Made by a program: the position numbers and the translations under genes. From assembly GCA_018296165.2 (NCBI GenBank), contig JACKQL020000036.1, positions 124,001-188,000 of the forward strand: a stretch of 64,000 bases of DNA. Direction: 5' to 3'. A model generated the notes under the pieces. It had not been told where the DNA came from. It saw only the letters and a program-made list of their open reading frames with translations, and searched no databases. The stretch comes from Termitomyces sp. T153 (Eukaryota; Basidiomycota; Agaricomycetes; Agaricales; Lyophyllaceae). Each line of letters starts with the position of its first letter. Position 1 is the stretch's first letter. Positions 48,538 through 59,118 of this stretch are shown here, one piece after another.

Positions 48538-51500
48538 CTAAACTCTAAGTATGATCCACCACACTGACAGTTCAGCGCTAACGTTCAGCTGCCAAATACT
48601 AGACAAGTAGTGGAGATGTGACGCATCGACAACCACGTTTGATCGCCTTGGGTAAGTTTTGCAACGATCTAAGTGACTTCGCTTGCAATTATTTGAAGAT
48701 GGCATTTGAGAGGACGCTAAAATTTCAAAGTCCTCAGGCTGGTCTATGACAGGATGACAATACTTATGCATACTTACCAGTTTGGCAAAGACAATCAATC
48801 AGCGCTTGGATAAGCCATAACTCATTCCAGTGACGCCAGTACAATGTGAGAATTCGGTGGGATATAGGAGTACACAAGGCGCCACCTGACATCATGGATC
48901 ACCTGGGATAAATGATTATTATTGTCGGGAATATGATTTATAAGCCGGTTGTACCATGTCTGCATCCTCGGAAAGTCGAGATTTTCTATTAGCCAGCTAG
49001 TTAATATGCCATTTAGTGACACAGGCAATTGCTAGTCATTTAAATTCCGTAAGTTACCTGGTTCAGAAACGCCTTGCCAACCCTTCTGAGCTGCTGCTGG
49101 AGGGCGCGCAAATATTCCTCAACAGAGGAACATTCTGCGGATACCAAGGAATCTAATTCTGCTATCAAACTCGCCGTCCAGGGCGAGGACATGACGAAAT
49201 CCACTCTTAAGTGTCAGCGATTTCATGTCAACTTTTATCAATCCAGGTGCGTACCAGGGAAAGAATCGGTCTGGAACAGCTTGGTCAGGGCCGTACAGAC
49301 ACCAGGACAAACCAATAGTGCAAGTGACCCGTCATCTTCTGCAAAAGGACCGCCAAGTATGACCAGAAGGACGTTACACAAGTAGTCCCAGGCCTCTGCC
49401 AAGCCTAATGAGTCAATATTTTGACCTCCAGTCATCAGGATCCTATGTGCAAGCGCAGCTGTATCAAGGTAAACGAAAGTTGCAATTCGATATATGCATC
49501 CAACGTACATGCTATGCTAAAGTCGGTGTATTTTGACTGTATAGCCAGAACCCAAAATAACCCCTCTTCCATCGCACTCGGGGTCACAAAACGGCTTGTA
49601 ACTGATGCGAAGGTCAAAATGGCCGTCTTCAGGATGGGAAAAACTCGTCCGCTGCGATCTTTTTCTTCTAGAAGATCCATCCCCTTCGAAATCAGCGATA
49701 ATGAAGATGAAATCGAGATGTAGTCATCGAGATCGCAATTCCATATCAACGTAAGAAAGCACACAGTATGTTTGATACTGAGGCAAGTCACAGTCGCAGT
49801 GACATCAGACAGACTATCATCCCAGAGGTCGATCTTCCTGACAGAAACCGATGAGTCAACGTTGGAAGAAGTCATAAAAATCAAGTCACTCGATGGATCT
49901 GACAACGTCTATACGTAATGTTTGAGTTCATGGCGTGTATACATTGTCAGAGTTCACCTTCATCGATTTTTTCTCCGGCTTGAAGATGTTTGTCTTCACA
50001 AAGGGTGCGAAACGATAAAGTCATGATATCTGGACGTATTAAGGAAAGAATTTCTAAGATGAGATCCTTGACTTCATCTCGCTCAAAATCATGTAGAAAG
50101 ATCTGAAATAAAGGTCAAACACGTACTACCTAGATATTCTGTCTTGTCATCGAGCCAGAAGAATAGCACTTGTAGAGACCGACAAATTGATTGGACGACA
50201 CGCTCATGTGTTGCATCGCGTCTTTCTGCGTGATAACGAAGAAGGCGGACCGTCATTGAACACGCTTTCCTTAGAACAACGACGAGGTCGGAGGAAACTC
50301 CATGGAACACCCGTCTTTGGGCTACCTGGACTGCGTGGAGCATAATCCGATTGAAAAGGTGCTGATACCAAAATTTCAGTTCTCGCCATTCCTCAATTCC
50401 AAGATGGTATGATTTACGACAATAATTGTCCCCAGATACAACTCCTTGTCTGAAATCATTGAGTCGAAGTGAAACGAAAACGCAGCCGGGCACTCCGAAG
50501 AGGAACCAGTACAGAAGGGTGTATTCAAGTGGTATAACCATGTTATAGTCTGTCAGTATTGTTAATCAGTATTCTTCGGAAGAATGTAAGTGGTCTACCA
50601 AATCGGTGATGCACTCTACGTTTGCCAGTCTCTGATCACTCCATGTAGACCAGGACCAGGGAAACAGATTCCCCCACCTGATTAACACAGTTTGTGCCGT
50701 ATCAAGATTCACGCATGGGAGTGTCATATGACCACTCAGAGTCGTATCGCGGTAAAACGCAATTTGAAGAACGTCTAGAAGACGACTCAGATTCTGTATT
50801 CTCACTAGCGGCTGATACGCCTGCATTGGGGTTAGGTCGCGATTTTGAGCCGTATGACTAGTCTGAACAAAAGGGAATCACAAAACAGACCATGCAGGTT
50901 AGATTTGCTTAGCTTACAGAGAAGAGGATCACAAGCATTGCGAGACTCGTCCGTTCTTCATCGTCATATTCTATCTCGGGAAAGTTCACAAATAGTCCAT
51001 TGATATATTTGCGCTCAGTATTGCGAAGGATTGCAGATATGACATGCAGTGGCTGAATACTAGACGCAAACTTAAGTAGCACAGTGAAAACAAAAGGGGA
51101 AGGAGCGAGGCCTACCGAGAATCCGCCCACTGCCTTTCACCATTCAATTGAGGGCCCATTACCAAGGCCGCGAACAACAACCTGGTAGCGAGACGAATTG
51201 CAGCTGGGGATGCCGTATTTGACCCAATGACGTCAATAATACTCTCCCATCTCTCTAGTGTCGAGTTGGATAAGTCGGATTTTGGTCATGAGTAATCATA
51301 CCCGGAAGCTGGGCGGCGGCATGTACAGTTTCATCTTCTCGTTGAGACCTCAACAAGTTGGAATTGCTGAGCTTCGAAAGATGAGGCACTAGACCTTGAG
51401 CAACGACAAGAATGAACGTAGCCAATTTCGCCAGGACAGCATCTACCCAACAAACAACAGCTGCGACAGTCGTGGACATATCAGCTTGAGCGGCAACAAC

Positions 51501-51986
51501 TCGACAGGCGCTTCGATGAAGGAAGAGGATAGACAGAAAATTGGCGTTCGCTGCTTGGGACGGATTTTAGGGATGTTTTTTCCCAATTTTTCATAGACTG
51601 ACTGAGATGGGGAAAGAGATAGAGAGCCACAGTTATGCACCATTCTCTAGAGCGGAGAAGACAGACACGGTCCAGAAAATGGAGTAAAGTATTGGCAGCA
51701 GACAGTATAGTTTCATGGACGGTAGCATCCTGCTCGGAAGCAATTAACAGTAGGAAACAGAAACATTCATCTCACAGAGATGATGAAGACCACCCACCCT
51801 TTCGATAGCAACTATGTTACAAAGCTTGATTTGGTCTATCGCGTGGAGGGTCTTTGGGCAAAAGTCTTCGTCACGAAGATCACCGCTCCTGAAGGTAACC
51901 AGATACCCGCACCGTTGACTAGGATCAGACTCATGAGAAGCAGATGAGATAGATCCAGACTCGGTCAGACTATCGTCAGTGTGCAT
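48538..51986 (-). CDS. Unrecognised large multi-exon protein, probably helical
   Basis: The proposed start is the ATG at 51986 (MHTDDSLTESGSISSASHE), and coding-like segments continue left through about ten exons to a stop near 48538. Segments that join cleanly include KLATFILVVAQGLVPHLSKL to AAQLP, then ERWESIIDVIGSNTASPAA (intron near 51256-51300). Others are 50909-51130, 50566-50826, 50089-50541 and 49435-49905. Many are hydrophobic and Leu-rich, as in helical repeat proteins. I recognise no family and cannot settle every splice, so the coordinates enclose the gene rather than give a final model. CpG content is normal, unlike the repeats. The stop and some exons near the left end are the least certain. 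Confidence 0.55.
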
Positions 51987-52130
51987 AACGAGGGAGGTGG
52001 CACTGGTGAAAAAAGAAAGCAAGCAATGAAACGGCTATACGAGGCTCTCCGACTCTTCGAAAGATGTCAAGAGTGACATTCGTCCATCAAAAAGAAGTAT
52101 GTACTCGAGAACCATCTGGTCGCACACTGT

Positions 52131-53093
52131 CTACAACCCCTGAATTTCTTTAAGGAATGCTGTGATATCTGTTTTGCATTCTAATAGTTTTGTGCTTTGA
52201 CAAAATACACCTTCAAAAGATTCTGCCGACTCGTTGGTCTGAAATATCCATTAGCATAGGGAGTTTAGATTGGATCTGCATTGGGGACGTTAACTCACTG
52301 TGATATCATAAAACTGAAGATTTTCCCACTCCTCATCTTCTTCGATTCGGATTGCTTGCAACATTTCGCGTCTAACCACGGACAAACCCCCCTGTATTTG
52401 GCCACTCCCCTTATCTTCTGTTTTTCGAGCTATAACTTGGACCTCTCGGCTCTCTCCCGAAGACTGCTTTTCTTTTTTGGGGAGCATAACTGGCGCAGGT
52501 TCATCAGGGTCTGGCGGTGGTCCATCATCGGAATCAGAGTCATCCCCAGAACGATTCCTTTTGTTTTTTCGGGAAAGCATGTCCAGGTAAGTTAGAGTGG
52601 GCCTAAATTGGTGTGTTTGACTTATAGGATGAAGATAGAGCTGACCTGAATTACAGGGTGCGATAAGGAAGACGGACTCGACTAACAAGCGGTACTCACC
52701 ATCCCGAACGATGCCTAACATATAGGTACCCTTTTGTGGCACTTCTTCGCTTTGCATACGAACTTCGCTCAACCGAGGTTCCTCTCCCGAGCGCTCTTTG
52801 CCTTTAGTCTCTTGATTCTTCTCGCGATCGTCTTCTGCGCGGGCAGCTCCAAGTTCTTTGGAACGATCGACATTCCATACTTCAGAGCGTGTATCTGCGG
52901 GAAGGTGAAGCTCCAGTTTGCGGACCTGATGTTTGATTCTGGCTGTTATTCTCTTTCCGCTGAGAACCGCTGAAGGAGGCACTTGTAGGGGGCGGGTCAG
53001 CAATGGAAACTGGTGCATATGAATGTTCGGAGATTGTGCAGTCGAATAGCAAATCGGTAGTAAACTGATCAGTTCATCGTCTACATCACCCAT
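52131..53093 (-). CDS. RPC37: RNA polymerase III subunit Rpc37 / RPC5
   Basis: Rpc37 pairs with Rpc53 in a TFIIF-like module of RNA polymerase III that helps initiation and termination on tRNA and 5S genes in the nucleus. Three exons (52700-53093, 52299-52645, 52131-52238) give 282 residues, close to the fungal length and shorter than metazoan RPC5. The N-terminal part, ISLLPICYSTAQSPNIHMHQ, and GTYMLGIVRDGQLYLHPISQ with RPTLTYLD are typical of the family. An acidic and Pro-rich segment follows, then EEWENLQFYDIT and the end LKEIQGL. All three joins keep the frame. It is divergent from the FAP7 gene (264 bp). Confidence 0.88.
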
Positions 53094-53357
53094 TGTTTTC
53101 GGTAGTGTTTTTGAAAGGAGCGATCTTTTTGGATTCGATCGAGTATAAAAATTGACCAAATTTACTTGAAATTTACATATGGAAATATATCAGATAATAT
53201 TTAAAATTGCGACAGCGCGCACATCAAATTTCATAAACATTTTGCAAGTTCTCGACAATAGTTCGAATCTGGCTACTCCGTCAATTCTTGTGCATACACC
53301 TCTTCTAAATACCGGCAGTCAATAATTTGACCCCGACATATCTGACTACACAACTCA
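53094..53357. promoter_or_regulatory. Divergent promoter between RPC37 and FAP7
   Basis: A 264-bp gap separates the two start codons. Both genes act in making the translation apparatus (Pol III transcription and ribosome assembly), so shared control is plausible but is an inference. A pyrimidine-rich run with CCTCTTCTAAATACC lies at about 53299-53313 on the plus strand. Confidence 0.35.
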
Positions 53358-54010
53358 ATGTCTTCAGCGTCCAGACAAGCACCTGTCATCGTCATAACGG
53401 GCACACCAGGCACTGGCAAGTCTACTCATGCTCAAATCCTCGCCAACGAGTCGCCTGTTCGTTTAGAAAATATCAATGTCGGTGAATGGGTTAAGGAAAG
53501 GGGGTTCTATGAAGATTTCGATCAGGAATGGCAAAGCTATACCGTCGATGAGGATAGGGTGCGCATTTGATTATCTTCTTATTATATTACCAATACCAAG
53601 GCCCCCATCAGTTACTTGACGAGCTGGAGCCGATTGTTTCCAAAGGAGGCGTGATCCTGGACTGGCATACCTGTGAAGCTTTTCCCGAGCGCTGGGCTGA
53701 TCTTGTTGTTGTTCTTCGCTGTGATCATACAAAGCTTTGGGAGCGTCTAGAGAAAAGGTGAGTTTGACGGATTCCACATTGGGAAAAGTGTTTAATGGTC
53801 GACATGTTCAGAGGGTATCCCATGAAGAAAATCCAAGAAAATAATGAAGCAGAAATTATGCAAGTTGTGCTCGATGAAGCAAGATCTTCATATCCAAAGG
53901 AAATAGTTGTTGAGCTTCCTAGCGAAGAGATGGCAGATTTGGAGTCTAACGTTGCACGGATCGTTGAGTGGATCAAAATGTGGAGAAAAGAACATGTTGG
54001 AGAAACTTGA
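53358..54010 (+). CDS. FAP7: Fap7 / adenylate kinase 6 homolog
   Basis: This nucleotide kinase-like ATPase is needed for late 40S ribosomal subunit maturation (18S rRNA cleavage at site D) and binds Rps14. Exons 53358-53558, 53612-53757 and 53812-54010 give 181 residues. The P-loop is GTPGTGKSTHA, followed by ENINVGEWVKERGFYEDFD, the Walker B region GGVILDWHTCEAFPERWADL with the conserved DWH, and WERLEKRGYPMKKIQENNEA, all standard for the family. The length is normal. The second exon starts at TTACTTGACGAG after a CATCAG acceptor, which restores the DRLLDELEP core. Confidence 0.9.
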
Positions 54011-55019
54011 ATATGGTCTATACGGGTATAGATCTAAAAAACATGGGATCATGATCGGTCCACCTCGAACAAAGGGTATCCAGAGATTTTGAACTACAGA
54101 GCCTCGCTGGATGCTCCTGAAACAGCTCTGACTTACACCAAATCAACATCGTTGGCGGCGGGTAGAAATCCAATGCATGGTCCGATGCTTAGTGAAACAC
54201 CCAGAGTGTAACGGTGATGATGATCTCTGTTTAACGCCGACAAGCCACTCTGCAGGGCTAAGGGGCGGGCTGTAAAAGCTCAAACTGAGGTAACGTTATC
54301 TAATGTATGTGGTATGTAATCGTTTGATCCGGGCTTTTCCTGGTGGAGTTTCTGTGTGGCGTTGTTCGGTGGGAGGGACGGCGATGTATCGTAGTGTAGC
54401 AAGTGTGTGTTGTATGTAATATATCAATGGATTTCAATAAGTAGTGGAGAAATAAGAAATGAATGAAATAGAGAAATAAACAAAAAACAAAGCAGAGAAA
54501 AGAAGGAAATAAAGGTGGGTTCGGTCCTGTGGGACATAGTCCCTTTTGTCTTGCCGTCTAGGCTTCGTGTGCGCCCTCTGGAGCGCGTCCTTTGGTGTCC
54601 CTCCGCTGCGTTGCGTTGCTGTGGGTTGTTATGTGCGTGAGTCTTCATCTTCCGCCTCCACCTGGCCCCCTTCTCCTTTGATCCTCCCCCAATGAGTTTT
54701 GTCTCCGCTTCCCTCTCCGCGTGGTAACACCACTCCCTCAGGTCTTTGTCCTCTCCTTCTCCTAGATCTCTACCCAGTTTTTTTGCGCTCTGGTGCTCTG
54801 GGCTCACCCGTCTTGGTGAAAGCCCCGGATTTCTCCAGGAATATTACCATCGCCTCTATTCCCTTGGTGGTGCCCAGCAGTTTCCCCAGCATGTGTCAGT
54901 GTAACATACCTTTTGTTCCATATTCTTGCACCTTCTTTGGCTTCTTCATCTGCCCTCTCATTCCCTTCTATGAGCTATGGTCCATGCCTTTGGCATGGGC
55001 CCATAGCTCTTGCTTCATT
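54011..55019. other. Intergenic region right of the second gene island
   Basis: The first 400 bp are CpG-normal 3' flank of FAP7. A 127-codon minus-strand frame (54424-54807) has a charged, low-complexity sequence and a hydrophobic end. It looks like chance coding in biased DNA. I support no gene here. Confidence 0.45.
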
Positions 55020-55350
55020 CCAGACCCAACCTCACTTTGTTCAGTTAGGTCCTTGATATTCTACTCAATGCTTAATCCCAGACCCAACCTCACTTTGTTC
55101 AGTTAGGTCCTTGATATTCTACTCAATGCTTGATCCCAGACCCAACCTCACTTTGTTCAGTTAGGTCCTCAATATTCTACTCAATGCTTGGTCTCAGACC
55201 CAACCTCACTATGTTCAGTTAGGTCTTTGTATTTCATCAACTCAATGCTGAGATCCAGACCCAACCTCACTATGTTTGGTTAGGTCTTTGTATTTCATCA
55301 ACTCAATGCTGAGGTCCAAACTCAACCTCAGTTTGTCTTTCATGTCATTG
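55020..55350 (+). repeat. Minisatellite with 58-61 bp units
   Basis: Five full copies and a partial sixth begin at about 55020, 55078, 55136, 55194, 55255 and 55316. Each opens with CCAGACCCAACCTCACT and carries GTTAGGTC. The first three units are 58 bp and nearly identical, and the later ones are 61 bp. A related line occurs near 55566-55600. CpG is absent. Confidence 0.8.
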
Positions 55351-56727
55351 ATAAGAGTTCCTCAATAAAGTAATCTAGATTGTCATATTAATGGAGCTTT
55401 TCCACTCATCTCTCTCACTATGCTGACTTTGGTCTTTCTTTTTTAAATCAATGTGTTGATAGTCCTGTCATTGTCAATGTCAGTAAACAATTTCAATCAT
55501 ATTTCACTCAGTCAAATGAACCTTCCTCTATAAGTATTCCATTATTTTTAACATAATGCTGAAATCCAGACCAAACCTCATTTTGCTTGGTTAGATTTTT
55601 GCAAGTGATTATCATTAATAGATCATCTTTAATATACTTGGAAATTTAGAATTATTGATCAATCAAAGTCTCCTCCACCTTCTATCCCCTTATTACACAT
55701 GTACTTTGAAGAACATGTTGGACAATTTTCAGACACCAAAATATACTAAAAAGAAACAAATTAGGGAAAACAGTCTGAGTAATGAGATATCTACAATTTC
55801 ATTTATGGTATCACTAAGTGGTACTAATACTTAGCAATCAGACCTTTGGCATCACTCATCTGTTGTCTTCGACTGACTATACAATCATCTAATCACAAAC
55901 CATACACCTTCAAATCAAAAACCCTGTGGATCCTCAGAAACAGGATGTAGTCTACAGCTAGTAGCAATCCAGTCTATTCAAACATAGATATATGTCATTG
56001 TACTGAGCAAAAAACCTCCTGTTCCAGTGCCTTAACAGAAGACTATCAACTTTACACATTCTATATTAATACTGCCTTTTGAAGCTTTTTCCATCTCAAA
56101 GCAATCTTCAATGCTCTCTTTACCAATGGTTCCATTAGCATAATACATTGAACCCACCATCCTGTTCTAGAGGCTGTCATAATGTAGTCAGATATCCATT
56201 GAGAGCAGGAAAAGCTGGATATGATCAGGAATAAGGTTGACTCTAAGTATAAGAACTGATTACTGTTATAAGAATACACACTTTCAAGTCTGAACACACA
56301 CCTGGAAATCAGAAAGCCAGCATACAGCTATCAGCACTCCAGTCCAAGTATAGCCTCACTTGGTTTGATTTTACAATTCATACCACCTAGCATCACAGAA
56401 TACACTTCCAAGTCACAGGCTGTCAGCAATCAAATTCAAGTCAGATTTATAGTCAAAACATACTGTATGTCATAAACCTTTAAAAGTCCATTAGGGCAAA
56501 TATTCTTCCTTCTAAAGAATAAATAGAAGCTTTTAAGAGTCAAAGAAACATCTAATACCACTTCTTTGGCCATTTTTGATCATAAACTCATTTTTCTGAA
56601 CTTTTTTTGATAAGAAATACATGCATGGGACATGTTCCTTTTCCAAAGAACAGCCAGAAGTGTTCCTTGAGGAGGTGCATTAAAAGACAGTACATTTCAC
56701 ATAAGTAAGGCTGAAAATAGTTAAATA
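55351..56727. other. AT-rich spacer
   Basis: No gene, RNA or clear repeat pair was recognised apart from the diverged minisatellite line near 55566. It could be part of a degenerate Helitron arm that lies left of 56728. Confidence 0.4.
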
Positions 56728-56966
56728 TTGCTTGAAATATCAAGTCTGGCACCTTTCACACATAGTCAAAGGATGGTCAAAGTTGTGTACTGTATTTTTT
56801 TTTTGGAAAAAATGCATCTCAAGAGTGGCAAAACAGCCAAGTCTGATTATTACCATAAAAGGGTTGAAATTTGTCAGCATTTGTCAGTGCTGACAAATTT
56901 TAGTCAGCAGAAAAGTTGTTGCATAGGTGCAGCCACTTTCCCAGGAGTCATTGCATAATATATAGA
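56728..56966 (-). mobile_element. Helitron 5' end, minus strand
   Basis: On the minus strand this begins TCTATATATTATG at 56966 and matches, over about 230 bp, the segment 58585-58830 on the plus strand. Matching blocks include GGGAAAGTGGCTGCACCTATG and the palindrome region around CAAATGCTGACAAATT. Helitrons begin with TC after an A, and the base before is A here. The match ends where the plus-strand copy has its first coding ATG. The rest of this copy to the left is not recognisable. Confidence 0.65.
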
Positions 56967-58584
56967 TGTCCCTGTGTCCTGGGCACCATTCAATGTTGAC
57001 GCTTCTGTCCTGATCCCCTTCCAGGAACATGTCCACCAGAAATGTGAATGTCCACATCAATCATTGCCCTGCAGCACTCTTGGGGCCATAGATGTCAGGT
57101 TCTGCTGACCTCGGGGGCTCAGCTGCACTGGGCGAGTCCTTACTAGGCAGGCGTGATCCCCTTGCACTGGTAACCGAACACTCGAAAACGTCCGGGCACT
57201 GATGTCTTGTGCGGGTAGTCGGTGGGATGTGATTCAGACAGATCCGGGAAGGTCCGGAGAAGTCGGGTTGCGAGGAAATGGGATGGTCTTGGCGGGGTTC
57301 AGGCAGAAGACTGTATGGGAGATTTGCGGAAGCGAAGGAGTGGACGGCTGTGTGATCAATGGGAGCGGAGCCGGGGTTTGATGGGAGATCAATTGGAGTT
57401 GATGGAGTCCGGGACTGAGCGAAGAGTGAGGTTTGGACCTGGTGAAAGAGTGTCGGGGTTTGTGATCGTAATCTTGGAGTTCGTGAGGTCGTTTGGGTTG
57501 ATGAGGACTTGGGCACAATGGCCAGACGGAGTCACCGAGACAGCGTCAGACAAAATGGAATGGGGTTGATATGGAACAAGAGCAGATTCGAGTGGAGATA
57601 CAAAACAATAATGAGAATGATAACGAAATGGAGACGAGACAAGACCGGGAGACTGAGATAAGACTGGGAGACTGAGATAAGACCAGGAGACTGAGAGTAA
57701 GGGAAACGAGACACGAGACATGAAACATGAAACACGAAAAGGAAACAATCAGACCATAGGTAACGTTAAGCAATATCAAGACTAGAGTACGAAGAGCTAC
57801 TCGACGGTTTATATACTGACTACCGGAGAACTTTGGGGTACGTCGGCTGCGGCGGCGGGGTTTGGCGGAGCTCGACGGAGTGGGCGGGTGTCGGTTGCAA
57901 TTGAGGATTGGGCCGCGCTGATATGTTGATGGGATCATTGGGGAACGCGGGTCGCCTCGAGGTTGTTGTGATACTCCGGAATAGGTCAGAGGAGCCAGGG
58001 TGTTGAGTTGATGATGGGTGGCGAAGATCGGGAACAGCGGGGGTGGTTCTCGGGGTTCGGGAGACCCAGGGTAAGTGTCAGTGGCTGCGGGGAAGGCACC
58101 AAAGTTGGCTAGGGGGCCGTCGGAGTTAGCCGGGGAGGCGTCGGAGTTAGCTGAAATAGGCGCGGGGCATGGGCGGAAGTTCGGCGGAGCGTCGGGGGTT
58201 TTTTGGGGGTTTGGGGGGTTGATGGACGATGTGCGGGGTTCAGGGGACGGGTCGTGACAATAGATGCTTGATACTGCAGCAGTGTTGTCAGTGAAGATAT
58301 GGACTGATTTGATCTGTGGGTGTGTTTTAGTATACTCTGTGGCTGCCTTTGCAGCTTCTGTCAGTCCCATCATTTCTGTGTTGTAGACCTTAGCATGGTT
58401 TCCAAGTTCTCCCCTGCATGCCAGTACCTGGGCAAATCCCACAAGCCCCCAACCTACTATTTTCCTATCCCCTTTGTTCTCATTCTTCATCAACAATCCA
58501 TCTGAGTAGAGGACTAGGCTTGTCCTGTCATGCTTGAATGTAATGGGGCTAGTAGATTTCTAATTTAATTTGCATATATTAATT
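56967..58584 (-). pseudogene. RNase H domain of a non-LTR retrotransposon, interrupted
   Basis: Minus-strand coding with RNase H landmarks: VLYSDG (first Asp), EMMGLTEAAKAA (Glu), FTDNTAAVSS (second Asp), up to SSIY, where a solo LTR (57093-58259) breaks it, then WCPGHRD near 56970-57010. It matches the RNase H of fungal LINE-type polymerases. The rest of the polymerase is missing on both sides. The fragment is one domain long and lies between two head-to-head Helitron 5' ends. A 316-codon frame here that includes LTR sequence is not a gene. Confidence 0.7.
57093..58259 (-). repeat. CpG-rich solo LTR with 5-bp target duplication
   Basis: It starts TGTCAGGTTCTGCTGACC and ends GACGGGTCGTGACA on the plus strand (1167 bp), so it is a minus-strand copy of the family at 36688. 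ATAGA flanks it on both sides (57088-57092 and 58260-58264). It splits the RNase H pseudogene between SSIY and the next residues. Confidence 0.93.
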
Positions 58585-58811
58585 TCTATATATTATGTGA
58601 CAATGGACCATGGGAAAGTGGCTGCACTTATGCAACAACTTCTGAGAAGAATTCTGCTGACTAAAATTTGTCAGTGCTGACAAATGCTGACAAATTTAAA
58701 CCCTTTTATGGTAATACAATCAGATTTGGCTGTTTTTATGCTCTTCAGATACATTTTTTACCAAAATAAATACAGTAGACAACTTGAATAAATGTATACT
58801 ATCATTTGACT

Positions 58812-58990
58812 ATGTGTGAAAGGTGCCAGATAGTCTGCAGGGACAAAAAAGGCCAAATGCAATTTAGTAGACACTGTTTTTCATGCCTTGCATGTTTTTT
58901 GACACAACATGACCAAATAATAGACATTTCCAAGGTTGTGGAAAGGAGGCCACATGACAAAGTATGTTTGGTCACATCTATTGATTGATT
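58812..58990 (+). pseudogene. Possible Cys-rich first exon of Helitron
   Basis: From the ATG at 58812 the frame reads MCERCQIVCRDKKGQ, then SRHCFSCLAC, so seven cysteines are spaced like a zinc-binding knot. A GTTGTGG donor after ISK and an acceptor at TTTCAG (59118) could splice it to the next frame. The splice is a guess. The minus-strand copy keeps the ATG and the first residues before diverging. Confidence 0.4.
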
Positions 58991-59118
58991 GATGTTGACT
59001 AACAAGCTTATTAGTAACTCCTTAACCACATTGAGCTATTGATACATCAAATATCTCATCATGCAAGTCAATTTTAATGGTTTTTGACTGTTAAAATGCT
59101 TAACAATTGATGTTTCAG

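Noticed and set aside
54424..54807. A 127-codon charged minus-strand frame
   Set aside because: Low complexity, overlapped by an equally long frame on the other strand, and without domain or conserved motif.
55020..55350. CRISPR array
   Set aside because: Units are joined without unique spacers, in a eukaryotic genome. It is a minisatellite.
57546..58496. A 316-codon minus-strand open frame
   Set aside because: It is RNase H coding sequence running straight into a solo LTR across the ATAGA target site. The join is an insertion, not a designed fusion.
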